64,000 nucleotides of DNA from Meghimatium bilineatum (Eukaryota > Mollusca > Gastropoda > Stylommatophora > Philomycidae): contig CM067302.1 of the NCBI GenBank assembly GCA_034231615.1, positions 13,072,820 to 13,136,819 of the forward strand, in the 5' to 3' direction. A model generated the notes under the pieces. That model ran no database searches. It saw only the letters and a list, made by a program, of their open reading frames with translations, and was not told the origin of the DNA. Positions 11,157 through 21,590 of this stretch are shown one piece after another. Each line of letters starts with the position of its first letter. Positions within the stretch are counted from its first letter, which is position 1. The position numbers were made by a program, and so were the translations under genes.

Positions 11157-11279
11157 TTCCCAACTGATCGTGAGTCCTTGCATTTCTTCTATGTGTTTAA
11201 AAATATTTTTTGTGTAGATGTAAAATCGGCTGAGTGATAAAATACATCCTTGTCTTACTCCTCTTTTTATTTATGTTTA
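11157..11279 (-). repeat. Inverted copy of 10456-10579 (LINE GVRQGC block)
   Basis: These 123 bp are the reverse complement of 10456-10579 with few mismatches, including gactcacgatcagttggga and gtaagacaaggatgtatttt. Together they make a long inverted repeat with a loop of about 577 bp. Confidence 0.9.
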
Positions 11280-11309
11280 AGTATTCTTCAACAAGAGCTT
11301 GTTGAAGAC

Positions 11310-11420
11310 ATTACTATAGGGGAAAGTCGAGGTAAGGGGAGCAAGAGGTAGGCAGAGATACAAGTGGAAGGATCGTGAGATGGACAGGTTACATTCTAGT
11401 AGAGAAACAGGGGAAACAAA
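11310..11420 (+). mobile_element. Short LINE 3'-domain remnant
   Basis: The string aaagtcgaggtaaggggagc, followed by gcagagatacaagtgg, matches 24625-24680, which is the 3' domain of an RTE-like LINE. It is only a remnant. Confidence 0.5.
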
Positions 11421-11624
11421 GCAAGAAGCAAGGCAAGAAACAGGACAAAAAAACACGACAAGAAACAGCGGATGATGGGGTCCGATGCAGTCAAAGTTTT
11501 GTTGTGTAGACAGTACGCGTTAATATATTTATGTAATTCTGAGGTTGATTTTGTCTTTGTTTTTTTCTTAGTTACTGAACTGTAGAAATTGTTCATTTCT
11601 TATAATGTTAGTGAGAGCTTGGTA

Positions 11625-12312
11625 ATGATTGTGGTGATGTTGATGGTGGTTACGGTGATGGTTATGGTGATGTTGATGGTGGTTACGGTGATGGTTATGG
11701 TGATGTTTATGGTCGTTATGGTGATGGTTATGGTGATGTTGATGGTGGTTACGGTGATGGTTATGGTGATGCTGATGGTGGTTACGGTGATGGTTATGGT
11801 GATGCTGATGGTGGTTACGGTGATGGTTATGGTGATGTTGATGGCGGTTACGGTGATGGTTATGGTGATGCTGATGGTGGTTACGGTGATGGTTATGGTG
11901 ATGCTGATGGTTGTTACGGTGATGGTTATGGTAATGTTGATGGCGGTTACGGTGATGGTTATGGTGATGCTGATGGCGGTTACGGTGATGGTTATGGTGA
12001 TGCTGATGGTTGTTACGGTGATGGTTATGGTAATGTTGATGGCGGTTACGGTGATGGTTATGGTGATGCTGATGGCGGTTACGGTGATGGTTATGGTGAT
12101 GCTGATGGTTGTTACGGTGATGGTTATGGTAATGTTGATGGCGGTTACGGTGATGGTTATGGTGATGCTGATGGCGGTTACGGTGATGGTTATGGTGATG
12201 CTGATGGTTGTTACGGTGATGGTTATGGTAATGTTGATGGCGGTTACGGTGATGGTTATGGTGATGTTGATGGCGGTTACGGTGATGGTTATGATGATGC
12301 TGATGATGACGG
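11625..12312. repeat. 33-bp satellite with 99-bp higher-order unit, about 21 copies
   Basis: The unit contains gatggttatggtgatg and ggttacggt. Three alternating variants (ggcgg, ggttg, taatg) form a 99-bp higher-order unit. Because the unit is a multiple of three without stops, both strands are open for 260-300 codons: Met/Val-rich on plus, His/Asn-rich on minus. No start context, splice signal or conserved domain supports translation. Confidence 0.96.
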
Positions 12313-12359
12313 AGTTTCTGATGACAATAGTGTTGGTAGTAAATGGAAAACACTATCAA

Positions 12360-12870
12360 TTTACGGAGTGGCAGAACATTAAATCAAAATATGCAAGAGC
12401 ATTTATGCTAATAGCCAATGTGAAATATGAACAAATACAGGAATGTCAAATAAGCTCGAAATCCAATCAGGAGTTCACCAGGGGTATGTCCTATTCCTTC
12501 TACTTTTTATAACATATATCGACCACATCTGTAAAATAACAAGTTCAAACAAAGAAGATAACATAAAAGATATATTGAATGATCTAATCTTTTCGGACGA
12601 CCAAGTACTAATAGCAATAGTAATAATCAGAAGAATAATTGCAAGAATTTATTAACAGACTCTACACAACATGCCACAAATTCAACATGAAGATTAATAT
12701 TGAAAAGACGGAACTAATGGCAATAACAAAGAAAGAAAGAAATATCACTATCTCCATCGATAATAAACACCTTAAACAGGTAAAGGAGTTCACTTAACAA
12801 TCCAATACATGAACAATCTGAAGAAACCCCCCTCCCTGCACTGCCAATATCATCAGAAGCAACAAGCTGA
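12360..12870 (+). mobile_element. LINE reverse transcriptase fragment in intron 1
   Basis: The plus strand shows QSGVHQGYVLFLLLF (the GVRQG block) followed by LIFSDDQVLIA, the catalytic FADD/YADD box with its two Asp residues, then NMKIN-like and KQVKEFT blocks in the expected order. Frames are broken. The 3' edge runs into the 42-bp minisatellite. Confidence 0.82.
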
Positions 12871-13540
12871 ACAGACCTCTGAACATATTCTGCAGAATTG
12901 TCCCCAGTATGAATAGACCTCTGAACATATTCTGCAGAATTGTCCCCCAGTATGAACAGACCTCTGAACATATTCTGCAGAATTGTCCCCAGTATGAATA
13001 GACCTCTGAACATATTCTGCAGAATTGTCCCCAGTATGAATAGACCTCTGAACATATTCTGCAGAATTGTCCCCAGTATGAACAGACCTCTGAATATATT
13101 CTGCAGAATTGTCCCCAGTATGAACAGACCTCTGAACATATTCTACAGAATTGTTCCCAGTATGAACAGACCTCTGAACATATTCTACAGAATTGTTCCC
13201 AGTATGAACAGACCTCTGAACATATTCTGCAGAATTGTCCCCCAGTATGAACAGACCTCTGAACATATTCTGCAGAATTGTCCCCAGTATGAACAGACCT
13301 CTGAACATATTCTACAGAATTGTCCCCAGTATGAATAGGCCTCTGAACATATTCTACAGAATTGTCCCCAGTATGAACAGACCTCTGAACATATTCTACA
13401 GAATTGTTCCCAGTATGAACAGACCTCTGAACATATTCTACAGAATTGTTCCCAGTATGAACAGACATCTGAACATATTCTGCAGAATTGTCCCCAGTAT
13501 AAACAGACCTCTGAACATATTCTTCAGAGCTTCGTACGAC
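12870..13540 (+). repeat. 42-bp minisatellite grown from LINE coding sequence, 16 copies
   Basis: Each unit encodes TSEHILQNCPQYEQ on the plus strand. This is the Cys-rich C-terminal motif (tPEHILQxCP) that ends RNase H-type LINE proteins. Units carry ctgcag or ctacag variants, and a few have one extra C. The array is flanked on the left by LINE sequence. Confidence 0.9.
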
Positions 13541-13899
13541 GGTTGAATTCATTCAGAAGACTTGTTTGACGGTGTAGTAAACAAGTAGCGAACAAAACAA
13601 AGAAATACCAGAAGCTACAAGAGTTTAATTTCTCACAACTCCTGTTAATAGAAACAAACCAAAGATACGAATGTGTTCCATACACATGCTTGTTCCAATT
13701 TACCTATGAGGTAGTATATGAGGGATAGTTGCAGCAAGTAAAACGGCGAGACATTCCGTTACAGTTCGTTAGAGCTACACTCCGCTGGAAACCTAATAAG
13801 GCTCTTGTAATGAAATATAAGATCAAATAGAGGTATTGTCCTAATATACGAGATATATAGTAGAACCACTGTCCAGCACTAAGAGATAACTAGTGGATA

Positions 13900-14090
13900 C
13901 ATTGACCATCTCATCGTGTTATCTAGTAGGATTAGTGTCCTTCTATAAGTTATATCTAGTTGGATTAGTGTCCTTCTATACGAGATATCTAGTAGGATTA
14001 TTATCCCCTATGAGATATCTAGTAGGATTATTTCTTTTCTATAAGAGATATCTAGTAGGATTATTTCCTTCTATAAGAGATATCCAACAA
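13900..14090. repeat. 30-34 bp degenerate array, about 5-6 copies
   Basis: Units contain agatatctagtaggattatt and ccttctataag. The array ends about 100 bp before the exon 2 acceptor, so it may overlap the branch-point region. Confidence 0.9.
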
Positions 14091-14190
14091 ATGAACCGTT
14101 TTCGTTTTCATTTTTTGCCTAAACAACTGATTACTTTTGTTCACAAAAAGATCATACCAAGTGTTTGCACGGTACTCACTTTTATTCTAG

Positions 14191-14443
14191 GGTCCGCTAG
14201 CCAAGGGGAGTGAATTCATGCTAGATCTGTTTACAATGTTCCACTGGAAACACTTGGCTATTATCTACACCGACACCAAGGGCCCTAACTCTGGCAAAAA
14301 GAACTGTTATTTCTCCGCGGAAGCCATCTTCCATTACTACAACCACAAGTTCAAGAAACGGCCATATTATGTCGACTTTGACGAGAACAAGGAATTTGTA
14401 CAATATACACAGATTCTAAGAGACTCTTCGCTACAGGCGAGAA
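14191..14443 (+). CDS. Natriuretic peptide receptor-like protein, exon 2
   Basis: Exon 2 continues the ligand-binding domain in frame after LLTRVQ. It follows a pyrimidine-rich acceptor (cttttattctag|g) and encodes 84 complete codons plus one base (phase 1), ending at a consensus donor (agaa|gtgagt). GPLAKGSEFMLDLF matches the family stretch after LTR. HWKHLAIIYTD is the next beta-alpha unit. The KKNCYF block carries a Cys conserved in natriuretic peptide receptors, and the exon ends at QILRDSSLQAR. The first in-frame ATG inside the exon (14218) is not the start, because the reading frame is open back to the acceptor. The following exon would begin with two bases completing a split codon; I could not identify it in the remaining 49.5 kb. 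Confidence 0.9.
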
Positions 14444-15090
14444 GTGAGTGTTGCAGTTGTTGTGGAAGATTTTGTTGATATATGTGGTAGTGTAATCAAA
14501 TGTTATTATTGCCTCAATCCTGCAACGCAACAGAAGATGTTACTGTACAGGTAGACGCCACCACATCGTTGAGCTATTTCCCTTGTGCATGTTTCTAAAG
14601 TTCATCTTTTAATAATTTAAATATTAAATTATTTTAGTGTATGGGGTAATGATAGTGTTAGAATTGTCGTGTTTTACATACCTAACACTAACCCACACGA
14701 TAAACAAATAAATATCTCAAATTTTAAATGAACATCAAATTTATATACCTAGACAAGGGAAATAATTTAACATATGGTTGCGTCGTCCTGTAGTCCCTAA
14801 AAGATGTATGCGTTACCTCCCTTTACTTATTATCCGTGTTTCTAATTTCTTCGACTTTACGGTACTTTGTGTCAAGGCAATATGTGGAGATTAATTTAGG
14901 CGAGTAACCAACAATACAGTCCCGTTGACTCATTGAAAATAATCCTTCTAAAGTGATCTTTTAGACCCTCAATTTGGACATCGAAAAAAATCAGGGGAAA
15001 AGTTCAACAACATCGCTGTAGAAGAATTGAACACCGAGGATTCCACAGGACTGAATTGTCTAGGAACTTCGTTGGGATCAATTCAGAGAA
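14444..15090. other. Start of presumed intron 2, unassigned
   Basis: No repeat family or further exon was recognised. Confidence 0.4.
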
Positions 15091-15091
15091 A

Positions 15092-15490
15092 TAGCAATTA
15101 CATGTCCTGCTTAGTGAGAGATAGCAATTACATGTCCTGCTTAGTGAGAGATAGCAATTACATGTCCTGCTTAGTGAGAGATAGCAATTACATGTCCTGC
15201 TTAGTGAGAGATAGCAATTTCATGTCCTGCTTAGTGAGAGATAGCAATTTCATGTCCTGTTTAGTGAGAGATAGCAATTTCATGTCCTGCTTAGTGAGAG
15301 ATAGCAATTTCATGTCCTGCTTAGTGAGAAATAGCAATTACATGGCCTGCTTAGTGAGAGATAGCAATTTCATGTCCTGCTTAGTGAGAGATAGCAATTT
15401 CATGTCCTGCTTAGTGAGAGATAGCAATTTCATGTCCTGCTTAGTGAGAGATAGCAATTACATGTCCTGCTTAGTGAGAGATAATATTTA
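15092..15490. repeat. 30-bp minisatellite, 13 copies
   Basis: Units (atagcaattacatgtcctgc, then ttagtgagag) are almost identical, with one a/t variant that marks sub-blocks. The frame SNYMSCLVRD is repetitive only. Confidence 0.97.
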
Positions 15491-15714
15491 TCTTAGAAGT
15501 TGCTGAGTGATGATAATCTGTGAGGAGAGATTTTGCTTCGGAAAGTGACCTGGACCTTGTTGTGTTATGATGCAGAGAGGAGGCCGAATCAGGCGGCACC
15601 AATAAAATACATTGTCGTGGGTGACATTTCGAAAAAAAATATTTTAAGGGGAGGGGGCCGCGGCATTTTGAAAACCTGCATCATACTGAGAAAATCTACC
15701 TCACGTTGCTGGCA

Positions 15715-15825
15715 GTGAGTGTAGTAGTAGCATGGTCAGGTCTAATACAAGTGGTAGTGGTAGTAGTAAAACTGGTATAAGTAGAAGTGGTAGCAGTAGA
15801 AATGAAGTAGTAAAAGTGTTAGCAA

Positions 15826-15858
<33 letters not shown>

Positions 15859-15974
15859 CAGTAGTAGTAGTAGTAGTAGTAATAGTGGTGGTGGTGGTGG
15901 TAGTAGTAGTAGTGGTAGTAGTGGTAGTAGTGGTAGTAGTAGTGGTAGTAGTGGTAGTAGTAGTAGTAGTAGTG

Positions 15975-16013
<39 letters not shown>

Positions 16014-16260
16014 ATAGTAGTAGCAGTATTAGTAGTAATAGTAATAGTAGTGGTGATATTAGTAGTAGATGTAGCAGTAATAGTAGCAGTGGTAGTAGTA
16101 ATTGTAGCTGCAGTAGTAGTAGTAGTGATAATAGTACTAGTAGTAGTAATAGAGATGATAATATAAGTAGTATTCGGCTGTAGTAACATTTGTAGTGGTA
16201 GTAATAGTGGTGGTAGTAGTAATAGTAGTAGTAGTAACAGTGATAATAATAGTGATGGTT
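15715..16260. repeat. (agt)n trinucleotide microsatellite, about 540 bp
   Basis: Nearly pure agt repeats, interrupted by ggt, aat and agc codon-sized variants. Long poly-Val and poly-Thr frames on either strand come from the repeat. Confidence 0.97.
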
Positions 16261-16269
16261 CTACTTGTT

Positions 16270-16665
16270 CTTATAGTAAAGATGACGGATATGCAGATGC
16301 AGAATGCTGACGGTTCCAGTATTGTTTGTTTCTCAAACATCATATTTACAAACCGTCCACGATCCTGATGGTGTCGCACTTAGAAGAAATGTGTGAACTA
16401 ATCGATACCTGTGATTAAAAAAGTAATTTATACAAGATCTTTTCTTCAAGACTAAATGCGCTTATAGTGTGTAAGAGGCACAGGATATGGTTTATCGTGT
16501 TATATAACTAATTACTTCTTCCTCATTTCGTAATGTAGTTCTTTATCAAACTAACACCTACCTTGTCTAACTCCTTCATTGAAACTTTGACACCTTGAAT
16601 TGATAACGAATTAAATCTTCGAATTGTAAATCTGTATTCGATTATTTTAATTATCACTATCATGC
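16270..16665. other. Unassigned spacer
   Basis: No gene or repeat was recognised. Confidence 0.35.
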
Positions 16666-16669
16666 GACT

Positions 16670-17035
16670 ATGTCATTTGATGCGAGATGACATGCTTGAG
16701 GAAAGCCATGGGGGTCACCAGACGATAGATTACGAAATGAAGACATCAGGGGAAGAATAGGTATACCTTGTACAGATTACATGGCAGATCAAGTGGTATG
16801 GTCACATTATGAGAATGCATCACGAAAAGTTGACCGTACAAGCATATAACCAAATGAGATCAGGGTACAAAGCCAGAGGAAGACCACGGAAAAGATGGAT
16901 AGAAAATTTAAGGAACATAATGTACAGACACGGTCATAGCACAGCCGAGGCCACACATCTGGCTTTAGAACGCAAACTCGAACTCTAATCACCCCCACGC
17001 TTAACGGCATGCGTGGATCACAAACCACCTGGGAA
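16670..17035 (+). mobile_element. LINE group A-like 3' end
   Basis: Across broken plus-strand frames: RNEDIRGRIGIP, then a VVWSHYEN block equivalent to KWFGHLMRM, then GRPRKRWIENLRN and ATHLALERKLEL. The same order is present at 29461-30320. Confidence 0.78.
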
Positions 17036-17240
17036 ATGACAAAAAGACCGACGTAGTAAAATGACACCTTCAAGTGACACTTTGAAGTGATATCTTGAAA
17101 GGACATACTTAAGTAAGACTTAAATGAGACCTTGAAGTAACTGTTGTATTTGACAATTGAGTCGTTTTTTGGAAATGACACATATAATCGACATTTGGAA
17201 GTGACACATTGAACTCGTATTTCAACTAAAGCTTGATTCT

Positions 17241-17345
17241 TAATTGGAAACTAGTTTCATAGCACGTGGGGCGTTCCCATAAGTGCTGCGCCCTTCGTTC
17301 CAGACGCCATCCCAGTGTATCTAGACTTAGAGTCAGTCAGGTGTT
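17241..17345 (-). repeat. SINE G (copy G2)
   Basis: The minus strand matches 63830-63908: gatggcgtctggaacgaagg, then gcacttatgggaacgcccca, then ttaagaatcaag. Confidence 0.75.
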
Positions 17346-17547
17346 GATTGCATGAACTTCGGGGTCTTCCAAAAAAATGACTACTCCTTCCTTCTCCTCT
17401 AGATACTTCCATTTCTGACATTCACTGTATGTGTTCGTTCTCCGCCTCATTGACATCATCTTCATCTTGAAATGAATTTATTACTGATCGAGTCTGCTTT
17501 ATTTCGTCTCAGCATTCTGATGTCTATCGCAGTATTGCCTCCCAATA

Positions 17548-17790
17548 AGTTTTCTATTTGGTGGCTGATAAAGCCTTGGTGAACGGCACCGAGATAAAAA
17601 GAGACATGATTGAATTGATTAGAGTAGTCATGGATACCCTACGAGAAGATGAGGAGTAAGTCGAACGAGTCAATGTACATATTCAGAGAATGGTAGAAAT
17701 GAAGGTGACTAGAGGTGACGGGAGAAAGTGCTCCCTCTCCGGAAAGATCATAAGAACGCGTAATCAACAACTGACTGGGATACTGAGCTG
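17548..17790 (+). pseudogene. Remnant reading frame of unknown origin
   Basis: Eighty codons are open on the plus strand apart from one TAA: LVADKALVNGTEIKRDMIEL, later MDTLREDEE, then VERVNVHIQRMVEMKVTRG. A perfect donor consensus (gagga|gtaagt) overlaps the stop, so this could be a real exon ending there, but the upstream acceptor is weak. It resembles no family I can name; an exon, a LINE 5' remnant or a retrocopy are all possible. Confidence 0.3.
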
Positions 17791-17814
17791 ATAGACTTTT
17801 AGATGGCTGACGGA

Positions 17815-17885
17815 AAGGAAAGCAGAGAATATATAGGAATGCCCACAGTGCTGTGACGCTTGTTCCTAATTAAGAATCAAGTCGG
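17815..17885 (+). repeat. SINE G, diverged 3' end (copy G3)
   Basis: aggaatgcccacagtgctgt followed by ttcctaattaagaatcaag matches the other G copies with several changes. Confidence 0.6.
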
Positions 17886-17887
17886 CT

Positions 17888-18130
17888 ATCTTGTTTTCTC
17901 TGACCCCAGCATGACCAGGGCAGTATATCTATGTAATTCTCTGGACAATTGAGTTCTTCAATAAGTCCCACTACTCTTTTTACAGTATGTACTTTTCTAT
18001 CTTGCGCAGCATGCTTTGAGAGTCTGTGAGTATTACCGAGTGTGTTGATGTATCAGTTATCAACCAATTAAGTGCTGCTGTAACTCCCTCTATCTCCATG
18101 CTCATACTCGATCAGACAGTGATTTTAACT
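17888..18130 (-). mobile_element. LINE group E RNase H fragment (copy E2)
   Basis: The minus strand encodes SMEIEGVTAALNWL, then HSVILTDSQSMLRKIEKY and CPGHAGVREN, the central and C-terminal RNase H motifs (E, the D of TDSQS, and PGHAGV) of I-clade-like LINEs. It is truncated on both sides. Confidence 0.82.
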
Positions 18131-18194
18131 AAAACTTTCAATTGATACCGTTACTATCGATCTATCTATTCGCTAAATCCTGTATTGCCATTCA

Positions 18195-18545
18195 GCGTCA
18201 GAGGTAGAAGAGTTCTCTGGAGATGGCCCTCGTGTGTGCTGAGTATATTGTGGAATTTGTCGCCTCTTAAATTTCGGTGTTCCATCGTTTTCGAGGTCGG
18301 CATCTAGGACTGTCTTCACTGTCTCTGTGTATCATAGCTTTCTGTGGTATGTTGTCTGATGGTTGTATGTGGTATGCTGTCTGATGGTAGTCTGTGGTAT
18401 GTTGTCTGATGGTAGTCTGTGGTATGTAATATATTCCAAGATTGGACGGTGCCGATTCCTTGTCTAATGTTATCATTTCTCACTCTGTCTCTTAGCGATA
18501 TTCCTAGGATTCTGCGTAAGTATGCCATTTCAGCTGTCACTATAC
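18195..18545 (-). mobile_element. LINE group A-like fragment with internal ~29-bp amplification
   Basis: The minus strand shows AEMAYLRRILGISLRDRVRN and DNIRQGIGTV, the LRISxRDxxRNxxIR block. At 18345-18425 the following sequence is a short array of about three units (tggtatgttgtctgatggta). Downstream the LINE tail continues. Confidence 0.75.
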
Positions 18546-18644
18546 CATTACTTTATACCTTAATTCTACATTTTGATTTAAAACTTAATACATGTATAAG
18601 TTTCGTTACTGATGTATTGAATTTAGTGTGGTATCATAACCTAT

Positions 18645-18810
18645 TCACGGTGCAGCCATGAAATGAGCAGTTTTAGCTGTAGTGATTTTCTAGGCAATAT
18701 AAATTCGCTAGTAATTTGCTATTGTATTCTGAATGGTCCGGATACACAATTGCTTGTGGCGGGATACGAACAAAATACCATGGGCGAGAGCCGGGCGCAT
18801 TTAGTTACTA
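18645..18810 (-). repeat. SINE C (copy C1), head-to-head with C2
   Basis: Minus strand: tRNA-like head at the right, then gtccggaccattcag-like text and attgcctagaaaatcactac. It faces copy C2 about 15-25 bp away, making an inverted pair. Confidence 0.78.
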
Positions 18811-18821
18811 TATATATATTT

Positions 18822-19330
18822 ATGTCCGGCTCTTTGGCGGAGTGGTACAGGGCCTGTCTGTGACGGCCAAAGTACCGAGTTCGATCCCTGCCACAGGCAA
18901 ATGTGCATCCGAACCGTTCAGACACTACTGGCAAACTTTAGTTAGTTAGTTATTCCTCTAAGGCCAAAGACGGCACATATTGCAGATGTCATAGATTTCC
19001 ATGCCTTTCGTTTTATTGCAATTTGCTTTAGATCTTCATTGTTTCTGATACCGATGGTCAAACGTTCTCTTGCAATATTTCTGCGTAAAGTTTCATTTGG
19101 TCTTCCTCGTTTTCTCTTGCACTTTTGTGACCATATCAAAGCTTGACAGAGGAGTCTTCGGTATCCATTTGTAGAGCGTGTCCGATGTAATTCCAGTGAC
19201 TCTTTCTAATATAGATGGATACATATTCCTGTTCTACTGGCAAACTACTAAACGTATTTATATTGCCTAGAATATCGCTACAGCCGAACAATGCTGGGGC
19301 GATAGCTACGTCCTAAATAGGATATGGTAC
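18822..19330 (+). repeat. SINE C (copy C2), split by a LINE
   Basis: The head (gtccggctctttggcggagt, B box gttcgatccc) runs to 18937. The body resumes at 19234 (aaacgtatttatattgccta to aggatatggtac). The gap is filled by a LINE fragment with a 13-bp duplication on both sides. Confidence 0.9.
18938..19233 (-). mobile_element. LINE group C insertion inside SINE C
   Basis: This 296-bp 5'-truncated insert encodes, on the minus strand, KRKRGRPNETLRRNIARERL and KRKAWKSMTSAIC. It ends in a tetranucleotide tail (ttagttagttag on plus) and is bounded by the perfect 13-bp duplication ctactggcaaact at 18925-18937 and 19234-19246. Confidence 0.93.
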
Positions 19331-19890
19331 CAATTTTTATGTATATATTTATATACAAGACATGCAATCACGGAAGTAGACACTTCGAAGTAAAGACATA
19401 CAGTGATTTTGATTGGAAGAAATACTTTAACAACTCTTAAACTGAAGATCCACCTATATACATAACTGACGTCAATCATCTTTCTAATAGACATATCGTA
19501 CGGTAATGGTGAATCCTCCAAATTTATTCTGTATTTCTGCTTCTTAAAGTGAACTTATGACGTGCGTGTTCTGTTCTCTCACACCCGGGGCCAATGTATT
19601 CCATTCACTTTATTCCTCGTTGCACGGATTTCAAGGATTTCTTTGAAAAAATGCCCTTTCTTTGCTGAAACATATACCCCATTAGTTGCCTAGACACGGT
19701 GTACTGTTTACATAACGAAACAGTTCAAATCTACTTGAAGTAAGACCTAATCACAGGAGAAACAGGATATGATGAATGTACGGGTAAAGAATAAATTTAC
19801 TTATAGAATATTAGCTTTAGATATGAAAGAGTCACGTGTTATTCATGTCAGGATCTGTCGAGTCAGATTCTGATAGTTTGTAGCTTGAGA
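19331..19890. other. Unassigned spacer
   Basis: No gene or repeat was recognised. Confidence 0.4.
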
Positions 19891-20605
19891 ATATACACGT
19901 GGAAAGTTTTGGCTAAATAGAGAATATATACGTGGAAAATATGGACTAGAGAATATATACGTGGAAAATATGGACTAGAGAATATATACGTGGAAAATAT
20001 GGACTAGAGAATATATACGTGGAAAATATGGACTAGAGAATATATACGTGGAAAATATGGACTAGAGAATATATACGTGGAAAATATGGACTAGAGAATA
20101 TATACGTGGAAAATATGGACTAGAGAATATATACGTGGAAAATATGGACTAGAGAATATGTACGTGGAAAATATGGACTAGAGAATATATACGTGGAAAA
20201 TATGGACTAGAGAATATATACGTGGGAAATATGGACTAGAGAATATATACGTGGAAAATATGGACTAGAGAATATATACGTGGAAAATATGGACTAGAGA
20301 ATATATACGTGGAAAATATGGACTAGAGAATATATACGTGGGAAATATGGACTAGAGAATATATACGTGGAAAATATGGACTAGAGAATATATACGTGGG
20401 AAATATGGACTAGAGAATATATACGTGGAAAATATGGACTAGAGAATATATACTTGGAAAATTTTTTGACTAAATGGAGAATATATACATGGAAAGTTTT
20501 GACTAAATAAAGAATATATGCGTGGGAAGTTTTGACTAAATGGAGAATATATACATGGAAAGTTTTGACTAAATAAAGAATATATGCGTGGGAAGTTTTG
20601 ACTAA
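19890..20605. repeat. 29-bp minisatellite (about 19 copies) plus a related 33-bp block
   Basis: The main unit is agaatatatacgtggaaaat followed by atggactag. From about 20456 the units change to a longer type with aagttttgactaaa, and one such unit also precedes the array near 19890-19920. Homogenised units thus sit between older ones. Confidence 0.96.
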
Positions 20606-20799
20606 ATGCATCTATTCCAAGCGTGTGGATTGATCAAATTAGGAAAACATGTTGCCTCAAGTTGCTTGGCGAACAGCTGAACTACACTAGCTTAAATACC
20701 GCCTTCTGCTTTTTTATTTATTGTACTCTTTCTAACAAACACATAGGTCTTCTAGGTAAAGGCATCGTTGTCTTAGAGTATTTATGGTAGAATGTTTAA

Positions 20800-21052
20800 A
20801 GGGGTTTAAAAGCCGTAGAAGGTTGACTTCACTGTACTTGGTTTCCCATATGTGTTCCGTCCCTCTAAATGAAGCGCATGCCGCCTGCCGAGAGTACCAC
20901 TCATAGCACGTAACTCCGTAGCTTCAAGTGATAATCCACAGGGATCTCCGAAAAAATCCACCTTATAAACAAGACGACACGAGCCATATTCGAACCCGTG
21001 ACCTCTTGAACACACGGCAAACAGCTTAACCACTACACCAGGGAGATCCTAA
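20800..21052 (-). repeat. SINE B (copy B1)
   Basis: On the minus strand a tRNA-derived head (ctggtgtagtggttaagctg; B box gggttcgaatat) is followed by the shared body gattatcacttgaagctacg and gccgagagtaccactc-complement sequence, ending ggtttaaaagcc-complement. It is homologous over its whole length to 39312-39570. Confidence 0.9.
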
Positions 21053-21240
21053 ATGAATGCGATTTTAGAAGGTTAATCTCTCCTGTTATTTATTTCACCG
21101 AGAGTTGTGAAGAATCATGATCGCCAACGACACTCCGCATGTCACTTGATTGATTCATTGCAATGTACATTTCTTTTTCCTTTTCTGACACCAAACTTCT
21201 CACACTTCCGTAGATGAATAGGATGTAGTCAGGAGAATAC
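21053..21240. other. Unassigned spacer
   Basis: No feature was recognised. Confidence 0.35.
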
Positions 21241-21590
21241 AGATGTATGTAAAGCAGATTGCATTAGAAGAAAACCCCACTTACCTTGGACTTAAATTGG
21301 ACAAGCAACTTCTCTGGAAGCAACATCTGTCTGCGGCGGGGAAGAATGCAGCCTGAAAGCTCTCCCTCAGGAAGAAACTAGCTGGCACAAGTTGGGGGGG
21401 GGGGGCAAATAGTAAAATACGCAAAGGCGTATACTCAGGGGCAGTTGGACTTCTGACAGAATATGGAATGACAGCATGGGACACATCATGCAAAACAAAT
21501 ACAAAACGCCTGCGGGGGGTCTAGGATGCGAGCCTCGTACTGATCACGGGAGCATGAGGACCACACCAATTAAATCAATGGAAGACATAT

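Larger units (their letters stand above)
10330..14190 (+). other. Intron 1 of the receptor gene (3,861 bp)
   Basis: The intron starts gtaagg and ends tctag. It is packed with repeats: an RTE-like LINE fragment, an inverted copy of part of that LINE, a 33-bp satellite open in both directions, a second LINE fragment whose coding sequence has grown into a 42-bp minisatellite, and a 30-34 bp array that stops about 100 bp before exon 2. Confidence 0.85.

Noticed and set aside
11568-12512. Long frames on both strands in the 33-bp satellite
   Set aside because: A stop-free unit divisible by three produces them automatically; the region is an intron.
14218-14443. Separate gene starting at ATG 14218
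   Set aside because: The frame is open back to a good acceptor at 14190 and joins exon 1 in phase with family-specific residues.
15701-16189. Poly-Thr and poly-Val proteins
   Set aside because: Translation of the (agt)n microsatellite.
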